From: Alloboseaceae bacterium BT-24-1
GTDB lineage: Bacteria; Pseudomonadota; Alphaproteobacteria; Rhizobiales; Beijerinckiaceae
DNA length: 64,000 nucleotides
Direction: 5' to 3'
NCBI GenBank assembly: GCA_025846845.1
Contig: JAOYTL010000010.1
Coordinates: 238,039 to 302,038, forward strand
Shown here: piece after piece, positions 38,358-46,195 of the stretch
Numbering within the stretch: position 1 is the stretch's first letter
Layout of the letters: each line of letters starts with the position of its first letter
Notes under the pieces: model-generated
The model's database searches: none
Seen by the model: the letters and a program-made list of their open reading frames with translations, nothing else
What the model was told of the DNA's origin: nothing
Made by a program: the position numbers and the translations under genes

Positions 38358-39338
38358 ATGAAGCGATTCTGGCTTGCTGCGGGCATTGGAGCCGCGGCTC
38401 TGGGCGGCACTGCCTTCTTGCAAAACAGCTCGCTGTTGGCGCCGGCCACGACGGGCCGTCCCGTCCTGCTGGCACATCGCGGCTTGGCCCAAACCTACCC
38501 ATCGAGCGGCGTCACCGACACGACCTGCTCGGCGAGCCGCATCAATCCACCCGAACACGCCTATCTCGAGAACACGCTCGCCTCGATGGAGGCGGCATTC
38601 GCTGCAGGGGCGGACATCGTCGAGTTCGACGTTCACCCGACCACCGACGGACAGTTCGCCGTGATCCACGACTGGACGCTGGAATGCCGGACGAACGGCA
38701 AGGGCGTCACACGCGAGAAGACGCTCGCCGAACTCAAGACCCTCGACATCGGCTTTGGCTACACGGCCGACGGTGGCAAGACCTATCCGTTTCGCGGCAA
38801 GGGCATCGGCCTGATGCCGTCGCTGGACGAGGTGTTGGCGCGCTTTCCGGACCGGCGCCTGCTGATCAACGTGAAGAGCAACGATCCGCGCGAGGGCGAG
38901 GCACTGGCGGAACGCCTGCTGAAGCTCCCCACCGCACAGCTTGCGCGACTGATGGCCTATGGCGGCGATCGGCCGGTCGCGACGCTGCGCGAGCGCATTC
39001 CGACCATGCGCGCCATGTCCAAAGCGGCGGAGAAAAGCTGCCTGATCCACCACCTCGCGCTGGGCTGGGCCGGGCTGACCCCGCAATCCTGCCAGCGGCA
39101 GCTGCTGCTGATCCCGTCCAACTACACGCGTTGGATCTGGGGCTGGCCGGCGCGGTTCATGGCCCGCATGCGCGCTGCCGGCAGCGAGGTCATCGTCGCG
39201 GGCCCTCTGGTCGGCGGCGACGGCTCCGCCGGAATCGACCGGGCGGAGGACCTAACTGCGCTCGATCGACCGATTCCCGGCATCTGGACCAACCGGATCG
39301 ACCGGATCGCGCCGCTGGTACGGGCAGAGCAACCCTGA
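38358..39338 (+). CDS. Glycerophosphodiester phosphodiesterase family protein, exported
   Basis: A 326-aa GDPD-fold hydrolase. The N-terminal hydrophobic segment (residues 4-20) looks like a signal peptide or anchor. Catalytic elements are AHRG (H40-R41), the ENTLASMEAAFAAGADIVEFDVH stretch with metal-binding E and D, and the second histidine in FAVIHDWTLECRTNGKG. An insertion between HRG and ENT (about 30 residues, with two cysteines) departs from the minimal GDPD domain. Expected to release glycerol-3-phosphate from phospholipid head groups in the periplasm; the substrate is inference. Confidence 0.85.
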   Translation: MKRFWLAAGIGAAALGGTAFLQNSSLLAPATTGRPVLLAHRGLAQTYPSSGVTDTTCSASRINPPEHAYLENTLASMEAAFAAGADIVEFDVHPTTDGQFAVIHDWTLECRTNGKGVTREKTLAELKTLDIGFGYTADGGKTYPFRGKGIGLMPSLDEVLARFPDRRLLINVKSNDPREGEALAERLLKLPTAQLARLMAYGGDRPVATLRERIPTMRAMSKAAEKSCLIHHLALGWAGLTPQSCQRQLLLIPSNYTRWIWGWPARFMARMRAAGSEVIVAGPLVGGDGSAGIDRAEDLTALDRPIPGIWTNRIDRIAPLVRAEQP

Positions 39339-39342
39339 TCGC

Positions 39343-40584
39343 TCAGCGCTTCGCCAATTGCGCCGCCGAGAACCCAGCCTTGCCGGCATAGGCGTTCACG
39401 ATCTGCTCGCGCTTGCCATAGGGCAGCACGCGTTCGACATCGTCGAAGCCGTTGGGCGCCAGCGCCTCGACCGCGTCGATGACGCGCTCGGGCCCGCCGG
39501 CGCGGTTCATCGCGACGATCTCGGCGGTCGCCGGCAGGCGTTGCGCCTCATAAGCCGCGAGCGCGTGGCGGGGATGCTCGGCCTTGACCAGGAGGTCGGC
39601 GAGGCAGCGTGCATCGAGGATTGCCTGCGACGCGCCATTCGAGCCAACCGGGTACATCGGATGGGCGGCGTCGCCGAGCAGCGTCACCCGGCCGTGCGTC
39701 CAGCGCGGCAGCGGGTCGCGATCGCACATCGGGTATTCCCAGAACGTCCCGCTCGCATGGATCAAAGCGAGGACGTCGACGCCGGGCACGGTGAAGCGCT
39801 TGGCAAAGGGCAGCACGTCCTCGAGCCGGCCGGCCTTCGACCAGGCTTCCTTCGGCGGCGGTTTCAAGGGGTCGCCGGTGCGCACGTTGACGACCCAGTT
39901 GGTCAGGCGGGTCCCCGGCCTTTTGCCTTCGGCAATCGGATAGAGCACCAGCTTGCCGGCCATGCCGCCGGCGATGATCATGCTCTCGCCGTCGAGGAAA
40001 GCCGGCCAATCGCAGGCGCCGCGCCACATCTGGACGCCGTTCCAGCGCGGTCCGCCCTGGTTGGGGAAGTAATGCGCCCGCACCGCCGAATGGATGCCGT
40101 CGGCGCCGATCAGGATATCGGCCCGCGCGGTCTCGCCACCCTCGCCCAGTTTGGCATCGGCGAAATGGGCGGTCACGCCGCCCTCGTCCTGCAGAAAGCC
40201 CTGCAGGCGTCGCCCGGTGCGAATCGCGTCGGCGCCCAGCCGCTCGGCCACGGCGTCGCGAATCACGCCCTGGAGCCGGCCGCGATGGATCGAGAATTGC
40301 GGAACCGGCGCGCCGGCGTGCAGACCGCGCAGCTCGCGCCAGACCGTCTGGCCGAAGCGATTCATGTAGATCAGTTCGCGCGTGCGGATCGCCACCGCAT
40401 CGAGCGCCGGCAGCAGGCCCAGCTCGGCCAGCTCGCGGATGGCATGGGGCAGCGTGTTGATGCCGACGCCGACCTCGCGAATCTCGCTCGCCTGCTCGTA
40501 GACGGTCGCGGCGACGCCGCGCGCGTGCAGCATCAGGGCCAGTGACAGCCCCCCGATGCCGCCGCCAATGATGATGGCCTTCAT
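39343..40584 (-). CDS. FAD-dependent aromatic-ring monooxygenase family protein
   Basis: A 413-aa class A flavoprotein monooxygenase. The N-terminal Rossmann motif is IIGGGIGGLSLALML, the DG motif ILIGADGIHSAVRAHYF, and the second FAD motif RVTLLGDAAHPMYPVGSNGASQAILD. It is nearest to PhzS/salicylate-hydroxylase-like enzymes that hydroxylate aromatic or N-heterocyclic substrates with NAD(P)H; the substrate cannot be assigned. The 5' side has GGGGAG as ribosome site and a 26-bp palindrome only 19 bases before the start, so it is very likely repressor-controlled. Confidence 0.88.
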   Translation of the reverse strand: MKAIIIGGGIGGLSLALMLHARGVAATVYEQASEIREVGVGINTLPHAIRELAELGLLPALDAVAIRTRELIYMNRFGQTVWRELRGLHAGAPVPQFSIHRGRLQGVIRDAVAERLGADAIRTGRRLQGFLQDEGGVTAHFADAKLGEGGETARADILIGADGIHSAVRAHYFPNQGGPRWNGVQMWRGACDWPAFLDGESMIIAGGMAGKLVLYPIAEGKRPGTRLTNWVVNVRTGDPLKPPPKEAWSKAGRLEDVLPFAKRFTVPGVDVLALIHASGTFWEYPMCDRDPLPRWTHGRVTLLGDAAHPMYPVGSNGASQAILDARCLADLLVKAEHPRHALAAYEAQRLPATAEIVAMNRAGGPERVIDAVEALAPNGFDDVERVLPYGKREQIVNAYAGKAGFSAAQLAKR

Positions 40585-40602
40585 GCCGTGTTCCGCTCCC
40601 CT

Positions 40603-40628
40603 GAATTATTTCAAGCTTCAAATAATTC
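40603..40628 (-). promoter_or_regulatory. 26-bp palindrome upstream of the monooxygenase gene, probable operator
   Basis: Nine-base arms GAATTATTT and AAATAATTC flank C-AAGCTT-C; only the two C positions break full symmetry. On the minus strand a consensus TTGACA (-35-like) lies at 40643-40638, so the palindrome covers the expected -10 region. The geometry is typical of a MarR-family operator acting by promoter occlusion. No marR-like gene is next to it. Confidence 0.65.
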
Positions 40629-40863
40629 GAGGGAACTTGTCAATCGCTCCACAAAGCTGGTGAAAACCGCCCCAATTTCGCGGCTTTTGACAGGAACGAA
40701 GCCGATTGCTGTGCGTATGTACGGTCGCTGCCGTCGTGTTCCGTCGGCAAGCGTGTCAAATGGCGGGCTCGTGCGCGATTGCGTCGATTCGCCGCGACGT
40801 GTCGGAACCCTCCGGGGCTCTGCACGGCGTCAATTTAAGCATCATTGGTCTCAGGAGGTTTTC

Positions 40864-41136
40864 ATGACCAAGAACGAACTGATCGCCGCGATTGCGGATG
40901 AGACGGGCAAGACCAAGACCGACGTCTCGGCCATTCTCGGCTCGCTCGCCGGCGTTGTCGCCAAGACCCTGAAGTCCGGCGGCGACGTCACGCTCGGCGG
41001 TATCGGCAAGCTCGCCGCTTCCAAGCGCGAAGCCCGCGAGGCTCGCAACCCGTCGACCGGCGCGACGATCAAGGTTCCGGCCAAGACGGTCGTGAAGTTC
41101 AAGGTCACCAAGGACCTGGCCGACGCCGTCGCCTAA
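40864..41136 (+). CDS. hup: HU-family histone-like DNA-binding protein
   Basis: A 90-aa nucleoid protein. MTKNELIAAIADETGKTKTDVSAILGSL is the HU dimerisation helix region; GDVTLGGIGKLAASKREAREARNPSTGATIKVPA matches the DNA-binding beta-arm region, including the conserved RNP and IKVPA. Ribosome site CAGGAGG seven bases before the ATG. HU proteins bend and compact DNA and assist replication and transcription. A strong terminator follows, so it is monocistronic. Two TTGACA-like boxes lie in the 235 bp upstream. Confidence 0.93.
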   Translation: MTKNELIAAIADETGKTKTDVSAILGSLAGVVAKTLKSGGDVTLGGIGKLAASKREAREARNPSTGATIKVPAKTVVKFKVTKDLADAVA

Positions 41137-41152
41137 GCCTTGACGGACCGGG

Positions 41153-41206
41153 GCCGGATCCGATCAGATCGAATTCAATCTGATCGGATCCGGCTCTTAA
41201 TTTTTG
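41153..41206 (+). terminator. Strong rho-independent terminator after HU
   Basis: Perfect 17-bp arms: GCCGGATCCGATCAGAT (41153-41169) and its complement (41178-41194), 8-base loop CGAATTCA, followed by TCTTAATTTTT. The arm sequence recurs in shorter form after livF (35009-35046) and near 45950. Confidence 0.9.
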
Positions 41207-41304
41207 TGGGCTACTCGCCTGCTCAGCTCGCGTCGCACGCTGGCCGGAACGAACTCCAGACCGCCGCGGCTTGACCCCGATGCGCTGCTGGCCACAGTAG
41301 CGTG

Positions 41305-42480
41305 ATGTTCCTTCGCCTCTTCACCGATCTGCGCGCCGCCAAGGTCCCGGTCACCTTGCGCGAGTACCTTGCGTTGCTCGAAGGCGTGGAAGCCGATCTC
41401 GCCGACTACCGCGTCGACGAGTTCTACTATCTCGCCCGCACCTGCCTGGTGAAGGACGAGCGCCATCTCGACCGCTTCGACCGGGTCTTCGCCGAAGTCT
41501 TCAAGGGCATGGAGACGCTGGGCGATGCATTCGAGCAGGCCGGCATTCCCGAGGAATGGCTGCGCAAGCTCGCCGAGAAATTCCTCACCGACGAGGAGAA
41601 GGCCCAGATCGAGGCTCTCGGCTGGGACAAGCTGCTGGAGACACTCAAGCAGCGCCTCGCCGAGCAGAAGGGCCGTCATCAGGGCGGCTCGAAATGGATC
41701 GGCACCGCGGGCACCTCGCCCTATGGCGCCTATGGCTACAATCCCGAAGGCGTGCGCATCGGCCAGGACACGAACCGCAACTTCCGGGCGGTGAAGGTCT
41801 GGGACAAGCGCGACTTCAAGGATTTCGACGACACGCGCGAGCTCGGCGTGCGCAACTTACGCATCGCGTTGCGCCGCCTGCGCAAGTTCGCCCGCACCGG
41901 CGCGGCCGAGGAGCTCGATCTCGACCAGACCATCACCGAGACCGCCAAGCACGGCTATCTCGATGTCAAGCTCAGGCCCGAGCGGCACAACGCCGTCAAG
42001 GTGCTGCTTTTCCTTGATGTCGGCGGCTCGATGGATTGGCATATCGAGCTGGCCGAGGAGCTGTTCTCGGCGGCACGGGCCGAGTTCAAGCATTTCGAGC
42101 ACTTCTACTTCCACAATTGCCCGTATGAGCGGGTCTGGAAGGAGAACCGGCGCCGCCACGACCAGGTAATTTCAACCTTCGACGTGCTGCGCACCTACCC
42201 GGCCGACTACCGCGTCGTCTTCGTCGGCGACGCTTCGATGAGCCCCTATGAGATTGCGATGCCGGGCGGCTCGGTCGAGCACTGGAACGAAGAGGCCGGC
42301 GAGGTCTGGATGCGGCGGCTGACCGAGCGCTTCGCCAAATCGGTCTGGCTCAACCCCGTGCAGCAGCATCTGTGGGGCTATACCCAGTCGATCCGCCAGA
42401 TCGGCGGGTTGATGAGCGGGCGGATGTTCCCGCTGACGCTCGATGGCCTCGACGGCGCGATGAAGGCGCTGACGCGGTAG
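41305..42480 (+). CDS. VWA domain protein, CoxE-like
   Basis: A 391-aa cytoplasmic protein. N-terminal region FLRLFTDLRAAKVPVTLREYLALLEG and YLARTCLVKDERHLDRFDRVF are characteristic of the CoxE-like family. The middle has KVWDKRDFKDFDDTRELG and the VWA core starts KVLLFLDVGGSMDWHIELAE; the MIDAS motif is DVGGS, with Gly in the second position as in relatives. FVGDASMSPYEI supplies the later aspartate. Such proteins normally pair with a MoxR-type ATPase, which is not adjacent here. A GTG at 41302 is also in frame; no clear ribosome site was seen for either start. Confidence 0.86.
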   Translation: MFLRLFTDLRAAKVPVTLREYLALLEGVEADLADYRVDEFYYLARTCLVKDERHLDRFDRVFAEVFKGMETLGDAFEQAGIPEEWLRKLAEKFLTDEEKAQIEALGWDKLLETLKQRLAEQKGRHQGGSKWIGTAGTSPYGAYGYNPEGVRIGQDTNRNFRAVKVWDKRDFKDFDDTRELGVRNLRIALRRLRKFARTGAAEELDLDQTITETAKHGYLDVKLRPERHNAVKVLLFLDVGGSMDWHIELAEELFSAARAEFKHFEHFYFHNCPYERVWKENRRRHDQVISTFDVLRTYPADYRVVFVGDASMSPYEIAMPGGSVEHWNEEAGEVWMRRLTERFAKSVWLNPVQQHLWGYTQSIRQIGGLMSGRMFPLTLDGLDGAMKALTR

Positions 42481-42512
42481 CTAAACTGCAAGCGAGCCGA
42501 TATGGCTCAGCC

Positions 42513-43109
42513 ATGCAAGCTGACGACGACAACCCCCTGCCCTCCTGGCGCCAGCGGCCAAAGCCGATCGGCTTCGAGATCGCCTATCGGCTGAAGGGCG
42601 ACATGTTGGAGATCGACTCGACCCGGAAGGTCGATCAGGTCAGGCTTGCTGCAGTCGAGCAGGTGCGCTTCATCTATGCGCCGAGCAACGTCTCGTCGAA
42701 GGGCTTCCGGACGCAGCTTCGCTTGAGCGACGGCAAAACGATCACCTTCGGCAACCTGTCCTGGCGCTCGCTGACCGATATCGACCGCGATGATGCGCGT
42801 TACCATGCTTTCGTCACGGCGCTATCAGCGGCGATCACGCACGCCAATCCCAAGGCGCGCTTCCTCGCCGGCAAGCCCTATCTGCTCTGGCTCGCGCTGG
42901 CGCTCGCCGGCGGCGGCGCGATGATCATGCTGACCTTTTTCAGCCTGCGTGCCTTCCAGCAGGACGCCACCGCAGCCGCCGGGCTGGGGCTCGTGCTCGC
43001 CGCCGCCTCGTTCTGGCAGGTCTGGCCGATGATCAGGCTCAACCGGCCAAGAGACCTTGCGACCGGCGAGGTCCCTGATGACCTCGTCCCGGGCCGGCAG
43101 ACGGCCTGA
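42513..43109 (+). CDS. Hypothetical membrane protein
   Basis: A 198-residue protein of unknown function. Residues 1-115 are soluble and look like a PH-like or beta-rich domain (FEIAYRLKGDMLEIDSTRKV, RLSDGKTITFGNLSW), followed by two TM helices at about 128-148 (YLLWLALALAGGGAMIMLTFF) and 158-175. The C-terminal tail is short and cytoplasmic (NRPRDLATGEVPDDLVPGRQ). The start at 42513 fits the coding pattern but has no strong ribosome site. It follows the CoxE-like gene by 32 bp in the same direction and may be co-transcribed. Confidence 0.7.
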   Translation: MQADDDNPLPSWRQRPKPIGFEIAYRLKGDMLEIDSTRKVDQVRLAAVEQVRFIYAPSNVSSKGFRTQLRLSDGKTITFGNLSWRSLTDIDRDDARYHAFVTALSAAITHANPKARFLAGKPYLLWLALALAGGGAMIMLTFFSLRAFQQDATAAAGLGLVLAAASFWQVWPMIRLNRPRDLATGEVPDDLVPGRQTA

Positions 43110-43114
43110 ACCCG

Positions 43115-43537
43115 TTACCGGACGACCAGCACCGAGCACTTCGCCCGCCGCACGATGGTCGAGGCGTTGGAGCCGATCACATAGGCCAGTATGCCCGGCT
43201 CGTGCGAGCCGATGACGATCAGGTCGGCGCCGCTGGCATCGGCCTCGGCCAGCACCTCGCCATGGACAGAGCCGACCAGGACCTTGGCCGAGACGCGCTC
43301 GGCCGGCAGGCTCACCTTGGCGGCGATCTCGGCGAGCTTGGCCTCGGACTCCGCCTGCTGGCCCGCGTCGAAATCGGCTGGGACGAACTCCATATAGGTG
43401 ATCGGCACCAGCGAGCGGACATAGACCAGCCTGACCGTCCCCTCCGATTGAGCAGCGAAGCCTTCGGCCACTGTGATGGCAGGCATCGCCAAGTCGGCCT
43501 CGGCAAGATCGACCGGCACCAGAATCGATTTGTACAT
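43115..43537 (-). CDS. Universal stress protein, UspA family
   Basis: A 140-aa single Usp domain. MYKSILVPVDLAE is the first strand with the nucleotide-binding aspartate; ADLIVIGSHEPG followed by IGSNASTIVRRAKCSVLVVR carries the G-x-x-G-x(8)-GS ATP-binding loop typical of ATP-binding Usp proteins. Start ATG at 43537 with GGAGGAGGG upstream; longer open frame beyond it is not family-like. Monocistronic, divergent from the MFS gene. Confidence 0.92.
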   Translation of the reverse strand: MYKSILVPVDLAEADLAMPAITVAEGFAAQSEGTVRLVYVRSLVPITYMEFVPADFDAGQQAESEAKLAEIAAKVSLPAERVSAKVLVGSVHGEVLAEADASGADLIVIGSHEPGILAYVIGSNASTIVRRAKCSVLVVR

Positions 43538-43820
43538 CGCACCCTCCTCCGGCGTGGCCCGCCCGGCCAGGCATGGTCGAACGATCGGAACCGACGCCTT
43601 CACACTATGTCGGAGCACAATCCCCGAAGGGAAGAGCGTCGCGTCGTCGCGAGAGGCTCCAACAACGCGATTATCGCGTGATGGCGGGCCGCCGTCCTTG
43701 CGATCGATCAATCAGGCCAGCGCATGCCCGCCAGAAGCCGGCGGAATTTGACGGCGGCGCCCGGGAACCCGACAGTCCGCCGTGGCGCTTTGCGCCGTGC
43801 GCTCTTTTTCGGGTGGACCG

Positions 43821-45056
43821 ATGACCGAAGCCGCCTCCCCTTCGCCGCGCACGGGCCTGCTCGCCTCTCCGGCCGCCTTCCTGATGGTTCTCGCCTTCCT
43901 CAACTGGCTCGGCTACGCCAGCTGGAGCGCGCTGCTCAACAATTTTGCCAAGGAGGCGGCCGGCTTCACCGGGCAGGATATCGGCATCCTGCAATCGGTC
44001 CGCGAGATTCCCGGTTTTCTGGCCTTCACCGCCATCATCCTGTTCTGGATCATGCGCGAGCAAATGCTGGCCTATCTCAGCCTGCTGACGCTCGGGCTCG
44101 GCGTGGCGCTGACCGGCTACTTCCCCAGCCTCGGCGGCCTCCTGCTGACGACGATGATCATGTCGCTCGGCTTCCATTATTACGAGACGGCGCAGCAATC
44201 GCTGCAATTGCAGCTGCTGCCGAAGTCGGAAGCGCCGCGGCTGCTCGGCAAGATCGCCGGTGCCTCGGCGGTGGCGCAACTCATCGCCTTCGGTTCGATC
44301 GCGCTGATCTGGCGCCTGTGGCAGCCGAGCTATGTCCATATCTTCCTTGGCGCCGGCCTCGTCACCATGGCGCTGACGGCAGCCGCGATGCTGCTCTTCC
44401 CGCGCTTCCAGGGCGTGGTTCCGCAGAACAAGGGCTTCGTGCTGCGCAAGCGCTACTGGCTCTATTACGCGCTTACCTTCATGTCGGGCGCGCGCCGGCA
44501 GATCTTCATGGCCTTTGGCGGCTTCCTGCTGGTCGAGCGCTTCGGCTACGATGTCGCCGCGACCGCGACGCTGCTCCTGGCCACCTACGGCATCAACATG
44601 TTCGCCGGGCCCCTGCTCGGCAGCCTCGTCGGCAAGGTCGGCGAGCGGGCGACGATCCAGCTCGAGAACATCTCGCTGATCGCCGTCTTCATCGGCTACG
44701 CGCTGGCGAGCCACGGCCAGTTCGGTGCGGCGGGTGCGCTCGTCGCCGGCGGACTCTTCGTCGTCGACGGCGTCTTCTTCACGCTCGTCCTGGCGCAGCG
44801 CACCTATTTCCAGAAGATCGCCGACCCCGCCGACATCGCGCCGACGTCGGCGGTCGCCTTCACCATCAACCACATCGCCGCGGTGTTCCTGCCGATCACC
44901 TTCGGCCTGATCTGGCTGCGCGACCCGGCCATCGTCTTCTATATCGGGGCGGCGGTGGCTACGGTCTCGCTCAGCCTGTCATTGCTGGTGCCGCGCCATC
45001 CGGCCGCGGGCCATGAGACGACGCTGGTCGCCGGTGCTGCGGCGCCGGCCGAGTAG
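43821..45056 (+). CDS. MFS transporter
   Basis: A 411-aa major facilitator with about 12 hydrophobic segments; the first is FLMVLAFLNWLGYASWSALL. Between TM2 and TM3 the sequence is REIPGFLAFTAIILFWIMREQ, a weakly conserved variant of the loop motif. No substrate-specific signature was recognised. The start at 43821 has GGGTGGACC upstream and is preferred over an upstream frame extension that overlaps noncoding sequence. Monocistronic. Confidence 0.82.
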   Translation: MTEAASPSPRTGLLASPAAFLMVLAFLNWLGYASWSALLNNFAKEAAGFTGQDIGILQSVREIPGFLAFTAIILFWIMREQMLAYLSLLTLGLGVALTGYFPSLGGLLLTTMIMSLGFHYYETAQQSLQLQLLPKSEAPRLLGKIAGASAVAQLIAFGSIALIWRLWQPSYVHIFLGAGLVTMALTAAAMLLFPRFQGVVPQNKGFVLRKRYWLYYALTFMSGARRQIFMAFGGFLLVERFGYDVAATATLLLATYGINMFAGPLLGSLVGKVGERATIQLENISLIAVFIGYALASHGQFGAAGALVAGGLFVVDGVFFTLVLAQRTYFQKIADPADIAPTSAVAFTINHIAAVFLPITFGLIWLRDPAIVFYIGAAVATVSLSLSLLVPRHPAAGHETTLVAGAAAPAE

Positions 45057-45076
45057 AAGGCCAAGCTGTCGGGAGC

Positions 45077-45397
45077 TCAGCCCTGACGGGCCGGCGTGCG
45101 CACGACGAGACCGTCGAGTTCGTCACGCACCCTGATCTGGCAGGACAGGCGCGAGGTCGGCCGGACGTCGAAGGCGAAATCCAGCATGTCTTCTTCCATC
45201 GGCTCGGCATGGCCGGCCTTCTCGGCCCAGGCCTCGTCGACATAGACATGGCAGGTCGCGCAGGCGCAGGCGCCGCCGCATTCCGCCTCGATGCCCGGCA
45301 CGCCGTTGCGCACCGCGACCTCCATCACGGTCGAACCTGTCTCGCCATCGACCGTGCGGCTGGTGCCCTGGGCATCGATGTAGGTGATCTTCGGCAT
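45077..45397 (-). CDS. 2Fe-2S ferredoxin, adrenodoxin/FdxB type
   Basis: A 106-aa electron carrier. Cluster cysteines are C40, C46 and C49 in ECGGACACATCHVYV (C-x5-C-x2-C) plus C86 in RLSCQI, the adrenodoxin-like spacing. The family-typical EEDMLDFAFDVRPTSRL lies between. Proteins of this type serve Fe-S assembly or deliver electrons to P450 and ring-hydroxylating oxygenases; no oxygenase neighbour indicates the partner here. It ends just after the convergent MFS gene. Confidence 0.9.
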   Translation of the reverse strand: MPKITYIDAQGTSRTVDGETGSTVMEVAVRNGVPGIEAECGGACACATCHVYVDEAWAEKAGHAEPMEEDMLDFAFDVRPTSRLSCQIRVRDELDGLVVRTPARQG

Positions 45398-45501
45398 CGT
45401 GGACTCCGGCGCGCCTTGCGGCGGCTGCGCGGCTGGCGCGGTCGGGAGGAACCGGCCGGGCTTCCTTGGCGGCGCACTGGCAGGTTCGCAAGAGGATTGT
45501 C

Positions 45502-45523
45502 GTTCGCGAGCGAGCCCGCGAAC
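45502..45523. promoter_or_regulatory. Inverted repeat in the gap between ferredoxin and Hpt genes
   Basis: GTTCGCG and CGCGAAC separated by 8 bases, in the 200-bp gap upstream of the ferredoxin start. It could be an operator for the ferredoxin gene or part of the terminator of the Hpt gene; nothing else was recognised in the gap. Confidence 0.3.
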
Positions 45524-45597
45524 ACTTCGTCTCTAGAGGATTTCGAAAGCGAACGAAACGGCGATGTCCGCCATGCCGCCGCTTCATTCCTGCGGCG

Positions 45598-45933
45598 TCA
45601 GGCCGCGCAGTCGAGCCGGGAGATCACTGCGCGCGCCTCGGCCGCGGCCAGCGTCAGGGCATCCAGCGCATCCTCGCGCGGCGTAGTGCCGGCCTGGCCG
45701 AGCTGCTGCTCGATCCGGTCGGCGGCTTCGGCCACCTGCCAGGCACCGATGGCGCGGGCAGCCCCCTTCAGGGTGTGGGCGGCATCGCGGCGGACATTGG
45801 CGTCGCCGCCATGGATGGCGCGCAAGTGGCGGGCGCATTGCTGCGCGAACAGTGTCAGCAGTTCGCGCTCCAGCTCGGCATCGCCGCCGGTCTGGCGGGA
45901 GAGATGCACGAGGTCGATGGCAGTCTGTGGCAT
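45598..45933 (-). CDS. Stand-alone Hpt (histidine phosphotransfer) protein
   Basis: A 111-aa helical protein. The phosphorylatable histidine is H53 in AAHTLKGAARAIGA, the Hpt consensus HxLKG. Helices on either side match the four-helix Hpt bundle (LERELLTLFAQQCARHLRAI; VAEAADRIEQQLG). It relays phosphate between a hybrid kinase and a response regulator; neither is in the window. Divergent from the GPR-like gene, with 262 bp between. Confidence 0.88.
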   Translation of the reverse strand: MPQTAIDLVHLSRQTGGDAELERELLTLFAQQCARHLRAIHGGDANVRRDAAHTLKGAARAIGAWQVAEAADRIEQQLGQAGTTPREDALDALTLAAAEARAVISRLDCAA

Positions 45934-46195
45934 GGGGAACTCGGATCCGGCTCTAAGCTGCGGAACTCGTGCAGCCTTCTGACCCCTGATGAAGCGCCTT
46001 TATGGTGAATGAGGCGTTAACGACGTTTGTGAATCAGATGGTCAAACGGGTTTCAATCCCTGCTTGCCTCAACTACCCTTCGATACAGTAAACGATGGGC
46101 GTCGTGTCGCTTGACGGATCCGGCTGGAGGCTGCCGGCTCCCGATCTGCGGCGGACATCACCGCCCGTCGCAAGTAGCGTAGCGAGGCGGCATTC

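Noticed and set aside
45398..45597. A small coding region between ferredoxin and Hpt genes
   Set aside because: Open frames there are short, lack ribosome sites and overlap shadows of the neighbouring genes.
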